Made by a program: the position numbers and the translations under genes. The notes beneath the pieces were generated by a model. It was given only the letters and a program-made list of their open reading frames with translations, ran no database searches and was not told where the DNA came from. Below, one piece after another: positions 11,407 to 19,631 of a stretch of 53,429 bases of DNA. Source of the stretch: an uncultured Lachnospiraceae bacterium (GTDB taxonomy: Bacteria; Bacillota; Clostridia; Lachnospirales; Lachnospiraceae); assembly GCA_910576815.1 (NCBI GenBank), contig CAJTKA010000004.1, positions 112,693 through 166,121 of the forward strand, in the 5' to 3' direction. Every line of letters starts with the position of its first letter. The first letter of the stretch is position 1.

Positions 11407-12714
11407 ATGAACATTGTCCTCTTATCCGGCGGCTCAGGCAAGCGTCTGTGGCCACTCTCCAACGACACACGATCCAAGCAGTTCATTAAAATATTTAAAA
11501 CGCAAGCCGGAGACTTTGAGTCCATGGTACAGCGAGTCTACAGACAAATCCGATGTCAGGATCCAAATGCCACGGTCACCATTGCGACCTCCAAATCTCA
11601 GGTCTCTGCTATCCATAATCAGCTGGGGACGGACGTTGGTATTTCCGTCGAACCCTGCAGACGCGATACCTTCCCGGCGATCGCACTTGCCACCGCCTAT
11701 CTGCACGATGTTCTGGGCGTTTCGGAAAAGGAAGCGGTGGTAGTCTGCCCTGTGGACCCTTATGTGGAGCAGGATTATTTTGCGGCCTTAAAAAAGCTTG
11801 GTGAGCGGGCTGCAGACGGTGCGGCAAACCTTGTGCTCATGGGCATTGAACCCACTTATCCCAGCGCAAAGTACGGTTACATCATACCTGAAAATAAGGA
11901 AGATTTCAGCCGTGTTTCCATGTTTAAGGAAAAGCCCGACGAGGAGACGGCAAAGGACTATATTGCCAAGGGTGCGCTCTGGAACGGCGGCGTATTTGCA
12001 TTCCGCCTTGACTATATGCTGAAAAGGGCGCACGACCTTATCGACTTTGCGGATTATCACGACCTTTACCAAAAATATGAGAGCCTCACAAAAATAAGCT
12101 TCGACTACGCGGTAGCGGAACATGAATCTCACATTGAAGTCATGCGTTTCGGCGGAATGTGGAAGGATATGGGCACTTGGAACACCCTGACGGAAGCGAT
12201 GGAAAGCGAATCCATCGGCAAGGCGATTCTGAACGAGACCTGCGAAAATGTGCACGTGATAAACGAACTGGATGTTCCTGTCCTTTGCATGGGCTTAAAA
12301 AATGCAGTGGTCTCGGCCAGCCCCGAGGGCATCCTTGTTTCCGACAAGGCGCAGTCCAGCTACATCAAACCCTTTGTGGACGCAATCGACCAGCAGATCA
12401 TGTTTGCGGAAAAATCCTGGGGGAGCTTCCGCGTCATCGACATTGAAGAAGGCAGCATGACCATCAAGGTCACACTTAACGCAGGGCATCAGATGAATTA
12501 TCACAGCCATGATAGGCGCGATGAAGTCTGGACCGTGATCGAGGGCGTGGGGCGCACCATCATAGACGGCGTAGAACAAAAGGTGCGGGCAGGAGACGTC
12601 ATCGGCATGAAGGCGGGAACGCCGCACACCATCATTGCGGACACAGCGCTTCAGGTGATCGAAGTGCAGATCGGTCAGGATATCAGCGTGAGGGACAAGA
12701 AAAAATTATCATAA
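11407..12714 (+). CDS. manC: Mannose-1-phosphate guanylyltransferase with C-terminal cupin
   Basis: This enzyme makes GDP-mannose from mannose 1-phosphate and GTP for surface polysaccharides. The 435 residues start at an ATG preceded by AAAAGGAA and downstream of a good promoter. A reading from 11245 would cross that promoter and is rejected. The nucleotidyltransferase signature LLSGGSGKRLWPLSND is at about 4-19, followed by SKQF. Other motifs are VVCPVDPYV, EPTYPSAKYGYI, FKEKPD, and WNGGVFAFR. A type II isomerase-like cupin with MNYHSHDRRDEVW and AGTPHTI covers the last 100 residues. This suggests the bifunctional ManC/AlgA architecture. Isomerase activity is inferred. Confidence 0.88.
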   Translation: MNIVLLSGGSGKRLWPLSNDTRSKQFIKIFKTQAGDFESMVQRVYRQIRCQDPNATVTIATSKSQVSAIHNQLGTDVGISVEPCRRDTFPAIALATAYLHDVLGVSEKEAVVVCPVDPYVEQDYFAALKKLGERAADGAANLVLMGIEPTYPSAKYGYIIPENKEDFSRVSMFKEKPDEETAKDYIAKGALWNGGVFAFRLDYMLKRAHDLIDFADYHDLYQKYESLTKISFDYAVAEHESHIEVMRFGGMWKDMGTWNTLTEAMESESIGKAILNETCENVHVINELDVPVLCMGLKNAVVSASPEGILVSDKAQSSYIKPFVDAIDQQIMFAEKSWGSFRVIDIEEGSMTIKVTLNAGHQMNYHSHDRRDEVWTVIEGVGRTIIDGVEQKVRAGDVIGMKAGTPHTIIADTALQVIEVQIGQDISVRDKKKLS

Positions 12715-12730
12715 AGTTGGTTCTCAATGT

Positions 12731-12768
12731 AAGTGAAGCGGCGAAGTAATCACTTCGCCGCTTCACTT
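12731..12768. terminator. Perfect 17-bp hairpin between convergent genes
   Basis: The arms at 12731-12747 and 12752-12768 pair perfectly over 17 bp with a 4-nt loop. The left part lies 17-34 bp after the manC stop and the right arm overlaps the end of the dehydrogenase gene. Neither side has a strong T-run, so it may block read-through from both directions without being a classical terminator. Confidence 0.55.
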
Positions 12769-13742
12769 CCGACCTTATTCACCAGCGGCAGGCCATTTTC
12801 CAGCGCATAAGCATTTTCCAGCGTCACCTTTGCGATAGCCTGCATAGCCTCCTTTGTAAAGAAACCCATATGCGAGGTAATCAACACATTCGGGAAAGTC
12901 ATCAGTCTTGCAAGGTTTTCATCTCTCATGATTTCATTGGACTTATCCTCATAAAAGATGCCTTCTTCCTCCTCATAGACATCCAGTCCCACGCCGCCGA
13001 ATTTCCCCGCAACCAAACCGTCGATCAAAGCGTCCGTGTCGATCAGGCCGCCTCTGGAAGTATTCACCAGATATACGCCGTCACGCATCTTTTGGATCGT
13101 ATCAGCGTTGATCAGGTGCTTTGTCTCGGAAGTCAGAGGACAATGCAGAGAAATCACATCAGACCGCGCCATCAAGTCTTCCACAGATACATATTCCACC
13201 TCGAGGGATTTGTTCGGGTAGGGGTCGTATGCCAGGACCTCCATGCCGAAGCCGTTGCAGATGCGGATCATTGCCTGCCCGATCTTACCGGTTCCCACCA
13301 CACCGACGGTCTTCCGATAGAGATCGACCCCCATCAGGCCGTTTAAGCTCATGTTAAATTCTCTGGTGCGGTTATATGCCTTGTGAGTATAGCGGTTTAC
13401 GGTCAAAAGCATCGTCATGGCAAACTCCGCCACTGCTTCGGGAGAGTAGCTGGGTACTCTGAGCACCTGAATTTTTTCTTCCGCCGCCTTCACATCCACA
13501 TGGTTAAATCCGGCGCTGCGAAGCAGTATTGCCTTTACGTGCATCTCATAAAGCTGATCGATCATGGCTGCATTCACATAATCGTTTACAAAAATGCAGA
13601 CGGCATCAAAGCCCTTCGCCAGGGAGACGGTCTCCTCATGAAACGGCACCTCATAGAAACGGATCTCAAAGCCATATTCCTTTCCCATGGGTTCAAACCA
13701 AATCCTATCGTAGGGTTTTGTGCTGAAAAATGCAATTTTCAT
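12750..13742 (-). CDS. ldhA: D-lactate dehydrogenase (D-2-hydroxyacid dehydrogenase)
   Basis: This enzyme reduces pyruvate to D-lactate with NADH and recycles NAD in fermentation. The 330 residues are standard for D-LDH. The Rossmann fingerprint VGVVGTGKIGQAMIRI is at about 145-160, with an Asp acceptor in AYDPYPN. Catalytic Arg lies in NTSRGGLID, Glu in GLDVYEEEEGIFYED, and His in ITSHMGFFTKEA. The FYED segment after the Glu is typical of D-LDH rather than other hydroxyacid dehydrogenases. The ATG has AAAGGAGAACG upstream. A half-site resembling a Rex box (TTGTTAA, near 13786) lies in the upstream region but lacks its partner. Confidence 0.88.
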   Translation of the reverse strand: MKIAFFSTKPYDRIWFEPMGKEYGFEIRFYEVPFHEETVSLAKGFDAVCIFVNDYVNAAMIDQLYEMHVKAILLRSAGFNHVDVKAAEEKIQVLRVPSYSPEAVAEFAMTMLLTVNRYTHKAYNRTREFNMSLNGLMGVDLYRKTVGVVGTGKIGQAMIRICNGFGMEVLAYDPYPNKSLEVEYVSVEDLMARSDVISLHCPLTSETKHLINADTIQKMRDGVYLVNTSRGGLIDTDALIDGLVAGKFGGVGLDVYEEEEGIFYEDKSNEIMRDENLARLMTFPNVLITSHMGFFTKEAMQAIAKVTLENAYALENGLPLVNKVGSEAAK

Positions 13743-13901
13743 GTCAGACGTTCTCCTTTTTTCTCATTATGATTATATTTTTGTTAAAAATGATCTCACT
13801 TTAGTTTTCCATTGGCAAACAATAGTATATGCAGAAGTGCAGAAAACATCCACATAATTTTGCAATACTTGAAACAAAAACCAAATAGAAGCAAGAACAG
13901 A

Positions 13902-13927
13902 AAAAGGTCGACCTTGGCCGACCTTTT
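13902..13927 (-). terminator. Rho-independent terminator of the repeat-protein gene
   Basis: A 9-bp stem, AAAAGGTCG/CGACCTTTT, is followed on the minus strand by TTTTTCTGTTCTT. It lies just after the stop of the 116-residue protein. Confidence 0.75.
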
Positions 13928-13930
13928 CTC

Positions 13931-14281
13931 TTACTCAGTCAAAAAGCGATTCCAAAATTCATTTGCACTTTCTTTCAGGCTTTCCAAAAATCCCTGTTTT
14001 GCGCCCTCGGCAGCGCTCTCTACTGCGTCTGACAACGCTTTATCGGCTTCTTCGACCGCATTGCCTATCACTGCATCCGCCTGCTTGACTGCCTCCTCTA
14101 TGGCCTCGTCTGCTCGCGATACGGCTCCATCCAACGCCTCGTCCGCTCGCGATACAGCCCCATCCAGCGCCTCGTCAATAGGCTGCATGACAGGTTCCGC
14201 CTCTCCACGCGGGGTTGTGAAAACCAGATACACTACGCACAGGACTGCGGCCAGACATATGAGTCTCAGAAGTTTCTTCAT
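13931..14281 (-). CDS. Small exported or membrane-tethered helical repeat protein
   Basis: No family was recognised. The 116 residues start with a basic end and one hydrophobic segment (LLRLICLAAVLCVVYLVF, about 4-21), a signal peptide or anchor. The rest is predicted to be a long amphipathic helix. It contains 11-residue units, DEALDGAVSRA, twice exactly and then in degenerate form (DEAIEEAVKQA, DAVIGNAVEEA, DKALSDAVESA). Eleven-residue periodicity fits a helix lying on a membrane or a right-handed coiled coil. The end (FLESLKESANEFWNRFL) is amphipathic too. It is monocistronic with its own terminator. Confidence 0.7.
   Translation of the reverse strand: MKKLLRLICLAAVLCVVYLVFTTPRGEAEPVMQPIDEALDGAVSRADEALDGAVSRADEAIEEAVKQADAVIGNAVEEADKALSDAVESAAEGAKQGFLESLKESANEFWNRFLTE
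14103..14176 (-). repeat. 33-bp tandem repeat inside the small protein gene
   Basis: Two nearly identical 33-bp units start at 14103 and 14136, and a partial third starts at 14169. Each encodes the 11-residue unit DEALDGAVSRA. The near-identity at DNA level indicates recent duplication and possible length variation between strains. Confidence 0.85.
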
Positions 14282-14348
14282 CTTTCACGCCCCATTCCAT
14301 CACACATATCATCGTGTCAAACGCTCTGTAAACTGCACTTTTGAACGC

Positions 14349-15287
14349 CTAAGAGATTCGTTGCAAAATAAAGCGATAAATATCTCCATACACCTGCTCT
14401 TTGTCCGCCTCGTTCAAAATCTCATGTCTGTCTCCGGGATAGAGCTTCATCTGTACCTGTTCCATTCCAAGATCCTCAAAAGAATGGAAGACCTCCTCCA
14501 CGCTCTTTCCGTAGTCGCCCACGGGATCTTCCTGCCCGGATACAAAGAGCACAGGAAGCTGCTTCGGCATCTGCGCAAGTTTTTCTTTATCATAGAGGTT
14601 TAAGATCAATTGCATCAAAGTCTGAAAGCCGTTGGCCGTAAATACAAAGTTGCATAAAGGGTCTGCTTGAAACGCTTTCACGTTTTCAACGTTGACGCTG
14701 ACCCAATGCCCCGAGTCTTCGGGACCTGCCTTAAATTTTCTGTTATAAATGCCAAAGAGCGCTTTATCCATTCCTTTGCAGACATATTTAGGGCCTCTGA
14801 GCGCACATATGAGGGAAGCCTGCAGCCAGCCGAGTTTCACCGCGCGTTTGGGCTGCATCCCCGTGCCCATGATAATAGCGCCATCAATGCCGTTTCCGTA
14901 GCGAATCAGATAGTTGCGCAGAATAAAGGAACCCATACTGTGACCCAGAATGATATAGGGTATGCCGGGATACTGCTCCTGCATCATCTTTTTCAGTCTG
15001 TGCTCGTCCCGCACGAGAACGGTGGCAGCATCCTCTTTGCAGAAGTACCCCATGGGTTCCCCTTCTGGTACGGAAAGACCGTGTCCCAGATGATCGTCAC
15101 CCACCACCAGGATCCCTTTTTGCGCCATCGCCAGCGCAAATTTCTCATAGCGGCCTATATACTCGGTCATTCCATGCACGATCTGCAAAATACACACCGG
15201 CTTTTCCGTTTCGGGGATCCATTTTATGGCATGAAGTTTATGCTCACCGTCTCGGGAGCCAAAGTAAAATTCCTCTTTCTGAATCAT
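14349..15287 (-). CDS. Alpha/beta hydrolase, lysophospholipase/monoacylglycerol lipase type
   Basis: This is a serine hydrolase of 312 residues with the monoglyceride lipase/PldB-like fold. The oxyanion region reads ILQIVHGMTEYIGRYE at about 33-48, and GDDHLGHGLS follows. The nucleophile elbow is GHSMG at 115-119, so Ser117. The acid is probably the Asp in VSGQEDPVG and the catalytic His lies in GDRHEILNE near the C-terminus. There is no signal peptide, so it is probably cytoplasmic. The substrate is likely a monoacylglycerol or lysolipid, inferred from the family. It ends 61 bp upstream of the repeat-protein start; cotranscription is unclear. Confidence 0.82.
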   Translation of the reverse strand: MIQKEEFYFGSRDGEHKLHAIKWIPETEKPVCILQIVHGMTEYIGRYEKFALAMAQKGILVVGDDHLGHGLSVPEGEPMGYFCKEDAATVLVRDEHRLKKMMQEQYPGIPYIILGHSMGSFILRNYLIRYGNGIDGAIIMGTGMQPKRAVKLGWLQASLICALRGPKYVCKGMDKALFGIYNRKFKAGPEDSGHWVSVNVENVKAFQADPLCNFVFTANGFQTLMQLILNLYDKEKLAQMPKQLPVLFVSGQEDPVGDYGKSVEEVFHSFEDLGMEQVQMKLYPGDRHEILNEADKEQVYGDIYRFILQRIS

Positions 15288-15364
15288 CTCATTATCCTAA
15301 TCCTATCCGATATCTGCTGCCTTTTCATATGGCAGCAAATTTCTCAGTTTAAAAGACACATTTC

Positions 15365-17416
15365 TCAGCAAATCTCTGCCCCTGTCGGCATGAACCGCTC
15401 CGGTGTCATCACCGCCAGATTACCATCCTCGTCCGCCGCGCTAAGGATCATGCCTTCAGACATCATACCTGCAATTTCTCTCGGCTGCAGATTGGTGAGC
15501 ACCATCACACGTTTGCCCACAAGTTCCTCGGGCTTGTAATACTGTTTGATGCCGGAAAGAATCTGGCGTTTGGCAGAGCCTATCTGTATCTCGAATTTCA
15601 GCAGTTTCTTGGATTTCGGTACTTCCTCGCAGGAGAGTACCAGCCCTACCTGAAACTGACATTTATCGAAATCGTCATAGGTGATTTCAGCCTTCGCCTC
15701 CAGATCCACAGGTTTCTCATCAGCACCAGCCGCGCCATCTGTGCCCTGATTGGAAGTCTTTGCGTCGTCTTCTGTCACACCTGCAGCCGCACGTCTCTCG
15801 GCAAACATTTTATCCACTTTCTCCATCACTTCCGCAAGATCCTGTCTCGCAAAAAGGATCTTGGGTGTTTCTGTTACCTGATTGCCCGACGGATAGAGAG
15901 CAGATGCCATCGCGGTATCTCCCTTTGCTGCACACTCCTCCAGCACGGAAAAATCAGGAAACGGCGCGTTCATCTGCGCCGCAATACGCTTTGCCGTTTC
16001 AGGCATAAACGGCTCCAGCAAGGAAGCGCCCACCATGATCGCATTGGAAAGATTGTAGAGAACGGCAGCAAGCCTGTCCTTTTTCGTCTCATCCTTTGCC
16101 AACGCCCAGGGCATAGTCTCGTCGATATATTTATTGCTGCGCTTAAAGAGCGCGAAAATTTCCGTTATGGCATCCGCTACCCGCAGCTCATCCATCTTCT
16201 TATTCACGCGGCTGTAGGTGTCTGCAAGCACATGAAACAGGTCTGCATCCACATCTTCCGTACCTGCGTCCACGCCGACCTTTGTATTTACCACCTTACC
16301 GCCGAAGTATTTGTTGCTCATGGAAATGGTGCGGTTTACCAAATTCCCAAGGACATTTGCCAGATCGGAATTCATGCGTTCGACCATCAATTCCCAGGTG
16401 ATCATGCCGTCGTTTTCAAAAGGCATTTCATGCAGTACAAAGTAGCGCACCGCATCCACACCAAAAAAGTCGATCAGGTCGTCTGCGTAGATCGTGTTCC
16501 CTTTGGATTTACTCATCTTACCGTCATTCTGTAACAGCCACGGGTGCCCAAAGATCTGTTTCGGCAGGGGTTCACCCAGCGCCATCAGGAAGATCGGCCA
16601 GTAAATGGTATGGAAGCGGATGATATCCTTACCAATCAAATGCAGATCCGCAGGCCAAAGCTTTTTGTACTGTTCCGTGCTTTCTCCATCCGCATCATAG
16701 CCAATGCCGCTGATATAGTTGGTCAGCGCATCCAGCCACACATAGACTACGTGCTTGCTATCAAAATCCACCGGGATTCCCCAGGTAAAGGAAGTCCTGG
16801 AAACACAAAGATCCTGCAAACCTGGCAGTAGGAAATTATTCATCATCTCGTTCTTGCGGGAGACAGGCTGAATAAACTCAGGGTGCGTATTGATATGCTC
16901 GATCAGCCTGTCCGCATATTTGCTCATCTTAAAGAAGTACGCTTCCTCTTTTGCAGGCTTCACTTCTCTGCCGCAGTCGGGGCATTTCCCATCCACAAGC
17001 TGAGATTCCGTCCAGAAAGATTCGCAGGGTGTACAGTATAATCCCTCGTAAGCGCCTTTGTAAATATCACCCTGATCGTAAAACTTCTTAAAGATCTTCT
17101 GCACCTGCTTCTCGTGGAAGTCGTCGGTCGTGCGGATGAATTTATCGTAGGAGGTGTCCAGGGAGTCGCAGATTCTGCGAATCTCCCCGGCAACCTTATC
17201 TACATAAGCCTTCGGCGTCACGCCGATTTCCTGCGCCTTTAATTCGATTTTTTGTCCATGCTCGTCCGTGCCCGTCTGGAAGTAGACGTCGTAACCGTCT
17301 TTTCTCTTAAAACGGGCAATGCTGTCCGCCAACACGATTTCATAGCTGTTCCCAATATGGGGTGTGCCGGAAGTATAAGCGATCGCTGTTGTAATATAAT
17401 ACTTTCCCTTGTTCAT
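15365..17416 (-). CDS. metG: Methionyl-tRNA synthetase with C-terminal tRNA-binding domain
   Basis: This enzyme charges tRNA-Met. The 683 residues have class I signatures. The HIGH-type motif TPHIGNSYE is at about 18-26 and KMSKSKGN is near 300. A zinc knuckle (CTPCESFW...CPDCGREV) is at about 127-150. The anticodon-binding helical domain follows. After a low-complexity linker (about 555-575) comes an OB-fold EMAP-II-like domain beginning FDKCQFQVGLVLSCEEVPKS, which supports dimerisation and tRNA binding. The promoter at 17452-17480 lies directly upstream. Confidence 0.97.
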   Translation of the reverse strand: MNKGKYYITTAIAYTSGTPHIGNSYEIVLADSIARFKRKDGYDVYFQTGTDEHGQKIELKAQEIGVTPKAYVDKVAGEIRRICDSLDTSYDKFIRTTDDFHEKQVQKIFKKFYDQGDIYKGAYEGLYCTPCESFWTESQLVDGKCPDCGREVKPAKEEAYFFKMSKYADRLIEHINTHPEFIQPVSRKNEMMNNFLLPGLQDLCVSRTSFTWGIPVDFDSKHVVYVWLDALTNYISGIGYDADGESTEQYKKLWPADLHLIGKDIIRFHTIYWPIFLMALGEPLPKQIFGHPWLLQNDGKMSKSKGNTIYADDLIDFFGVDAVRYFVLHEMPFENDGMITWELMVERMNSDLANVLGNLVNRTISMSNKYFGGKVVNTKVGVDAGTEDVDADLFHVLADTYSRVNKKMDELRVADAITEIFALFKRSNKYIDETMPWALAKDETKKDRLAAVLYNLSNAIMVGASLLEPFMPETAKRIAAQMNAPFPDFSVLEECAAKGDTAMASALYPSGNQVTETPKILFARQDLAEVMEKVDKMFAERRAAAGVTEDDAKTSNQGTDGAAGADEKPVDLEAKAEITYDDFDKCQFQVGLVLSCEEVPKSKKLLKFEIQIGSAKRQILSGIKQYYKPEELVGKRVMVLTNLQPREIAGMMSEGMILSAADEDGNLAVMTPERFMPTGAEIC

Positions 17417-17451
17417 ATTTTGCTTCCTTTCACGTTGCCTTCTAACACTTC

Positions 17452-17480
17452 AGTCTAACGTAAAGGGGCGGGATTGTCAA
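17452..17480 (-). promoter_or_regulatory. Strong promoter for metG
   Basis: On the minus strand a perfect TTGACA (17475-17480) and TAGACT (17452-17457) are separated by exactly 17 bp, ending 35 bp before the metG ATG. No T-box-like leader fits in the short untranslated region. Confidence 0.75.
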
Positions 17481-17519
17481 ACCCTATGCTGAAAAATCAG
17501 CCTTTTTCGGGCACAGCGA

Positions 17520-18473
17520 TTACCATTCTTTCATCCGCAGTTTATTATTATATCCGCTGTACGGTTTTTCTACTGACACCTTGATTTTACTGTGCGGGTT
17601 GTTCTTCCAATAATATAGGGAGAACCAGGTTCCGACTACTGCAGAGTCCGGTGGGTTTGCCACGTCAAAGGTCGCATCGAGCGGACCGTCAAACAGGAGC
17701 AGGAGCGATTTCCCCGGGGTAAAAGTATAGGGTATCTCCCCCTTGAAAGCGGCGTAATATCCCCCGATTGTATTGAAATCCGAAAAGACAGGCACTGAAA
17801 CACCGTCACTTCCAGATGTCTCGCCGGATGATCCTGTTTCGTGATAGGTTTTGTTCGCATCGCCCGTCCCAAGAATCAATTTCCCGTCGACCCAGGCGGC
17901 GGCGCCTGCGGAAAGTTCTTTTGCCGTGGCTTCGTGGATATAGACTTCTTGTGCGTCTTCCTGCTGCTTTTGTCCAATTTGCAGCTTGCCATCTTTCCCC
18001 CGATAGAGTTTGGTTCCGGGGTCCATGTCATATGCCTCCGGGTCTTTGGGAATCGTCTGACTTGCCGCCATGCCCTCCATAAGCGTATGAAAGGAGAGGT
18101 TGGCAGGGTCTACTTTTTCAGATGCCGTCGGTTCCAGGTGCGTCACATAAATACCATCTGTTTTCGTAAGGGGTACGCCGCTTGCATCCTTTGACAGATA
18201 GGTCCTCTGCTTACCAAGCTGCTCCGCCACACGCACCTTAAACAGATCCAGCGTTCCTGCCAGCGTATAAAGATCCGCTGCGTCGATGACCACGGTTTCC
18301 GCTCCATCCTGATAGCAAATCGCGCCCTGCGAGCGCAGCTCGTTTTGGGTAACAGAGGTATTCTCCGCTGCCGCCGCCACCATGCAGACACTTCCCGACA
18401 CCAGCAGCACTGTCAATAGCATGGCAATTCTGCTTTTCCCCAATTTTATTCTTCTAAATTTCCATTTTCTCAT
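17520..18473 (-). CDS. Exported protein of unknown function
   Basis: No family was recognised for this 317-residue protein. A basic start (MRKWKFRRIKLGKSR) and hydrophobic core IAMLLTVLLVSGSVCMVAAA end in a plausible signal cleavage AAA-AEN near 36. The mature start (ELRSQGAICYQDGAETVVID then DLYTLAGTLDLFK) resembles, in pattern, the start of the neighbouring protein (SRGNLIYVDGSRSREGLAWY). The middle is polar; a Gly/Ser-rich linker (ETGSSGETSGSDG, about 217-229) precedes a C-terminal domain with YYAAFKGEIPYTFTPGKSLL. It is the last gene of a three-gene minus-strand operon, 20 bp after its neighbour. A role in a surface or pilus-like structure is a guess. Confidence 0.7.
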   Translation of the reverse strand: MRKWKFRRIKLGKSRIAMLLTVLLVSGSVCMVAAAAENTSVTQNELRSQGAICYQDGAETVVIDAADLYTLAGTLDLFKVRVAEQLGKQRTYLSKDASGVPLTKTDGIYVTHLEPTASEKVDPANLSFHTLMEGMAASQTIPKDPEAYDMDPGTKLYRGKDGKLQIGQKQQEDAQEVYIHEATAKELSAGAAAWVDGKLILGTGDANKTYHETGSSGETSGSDGVSVPVFSDFNTIGGYYAAFKGEIPYTFTPGKSLLLLFDGPLDATFDVANPPDSAVVGTWFSLYYWKNNPHSKIKVSVEKPYSGYNNKLRMKEW

Positions 18474-18493
18474 CTGTCATTCCTCCCTGTCTC

Positions 18494-19576
18494 TTAATTT
18501 TCCGTTTTTTCTTCACTCGCAGTATCTTCCGATATGTTTGGCAGTTCCGGAGGCTCCGGCAGTGCAATTTCCTCATCCGCCGGATCTTTCGGTTCCTCCG
18601 GCGGTGCCGCTTCCTCGTCCTCAGGTGCTTTCGGTTCCTCCGGCGGTGCCGCTTCCTCGTCTTCAGGTACTTTCGGTATTTCGGGCTGCGCCTCCTCCTC
18701 ATCTGCAGGCGGTTCCGGTGTGACCGGCAGTTCGGGCGATTCTTCCTCGGCAGGCACAACAGGTTCTTCCTCGATATCCGTCTCGTCATCCTCCTGTTTT
18801 ATATTCTTACAGTTTCCGCACACACACCAACGGCAATCCGCGTCCTGCTCCGTTTGCGTTTCGTCCGTATTTTCATCTTCAGCATCTTCCTGCAGCGGTG
18901 GTTTCTCAAAAGAAAAGCCGCACGCTTCCTCCTCCCGATAGCCGCAGTCGATGCAAACTTTCCAGTGACGCACACCATCGTCGTCAGGCACATAATAGTA
19001 GGCATAATGCTCCTCCGTGACAGGCTCATAGCCTTGGCAGTAAGCGCTGCCATCCAACGCGCATCGGATTGTATGATTCACTGCGTCCAACGGATTATAC
19101 AACAGCGTATGTCCTGTTTCTCGCATCCACTGCCAGCCGCAGTCACAAATAAATTTCCGCCCGGGATATTCCCGTCCGCCATGAGAAATGACACAGCGTT
19201 CTTCACGTACCGCCACATGTGCACCGGTGCTGTCAAAAGCAGCGCCGCATCCGTCGCAATGTTTGGTATGCGTATTTTCGTTCATGTCTTGATATACCCA
19301 GCAATGTTCATGTGTATAGCAGGCCGGATCAAAACACTGTGACGGAATGGTAGACAGCTTTTCTTTCAGCAGAAGGAGATCCTCCATATACCATGCCAGC
19401 CCTTCCCTGCTGCGACTGCCATCCACATAAATCAGGTTTCCACGGGACGCAAATGTTTCTTCTTTTGCTTGTACCGTACCAAGCGTTGAACAGGTTACGG
19501 CCATCAAGATACCCATAACGGTCATCACCCATTTTGCCCGGCTTGACTTCCCTTCCTTCTTATCATCTCTAATCAC
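18494..19576 (-). CDS. Exported Cys-rich protein with acidic proline-rich repeat tail
   Basis: Unrecognised, 360 residues. The start codon is GTG with GGAGG 7 nt before it. A signal-like segment (VMTVMGILMAVTCSTLGTVQA) ends near 37. The mature part has many Cys and His in CxxC-type pairs (HCDGCGAAF, FICDCGW, VCIDCGY, CRWCVCGNCKN), suggesting metal binding or disulfides. From about 265 the tail is acidic and Pro-rich, with PEDEEAAPPEEPKA duplicated almost exactly and further degenerate copies. Such tails often span the wall. No LPXTG motif or C-terminal membrane helix is visible, so anchoring is unclear. It is the middle gene of the operon. Confidence 0.7.
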   Translation of the reverse strand: MIRDDKKEGKSSRAKWVMTVMGILMAVTCSTLGTVQAKEETFASRGNLIYVDGSRSREGLAWYMEDLLLLKEKLSTIPSQCFDPACYTHEHCWVYQDMNENTHTKHCDGCGAAFDSTGAHVAVREERCVISHGGREYPGRKFICDCGWQWMRETGHTLLYNPLDAVNHTIRCALDGSAYCQGYEPVTEEHYAYYYVPDDDGVRHWKVCIDCGYREEEACGFSFEKPPLQEDAEDENTDETQTEQDADCRWCVCGNCKNIKQEDDETDIEEEPVVPAEEESPELPVTPEPPADEEEAQPEIPKVPEDEEAAPPEEPKAPEDEEAAPPEEPKDPADEEIALPEPPELPNISEDTASEEKTEN

Positions 19577-19631
19577 TGCTGCGCCTCCTTTCTTTTGTCC
19601 CTATTTGCTATTTTCGTTTTTTTCGTTTTCG

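Noticed and set aside
13743..13811. Rex operator before the D-lactate dehydrogenase gene
   Set aside because: Only one half-site like TTGTTAA is visible; the second half does not match.
17485..17510. Terminator after the 317-residue exported protein
   Set aside because: The GCTGA/TCAGC hairpin is short and is not followed by T-rich sequence on the minus strand.
18534..18941. Ser/Gly-rich plus-strand open frame
   Set aside because: It is the antisense of the acidic Pro-rich repeats in the exported protein.
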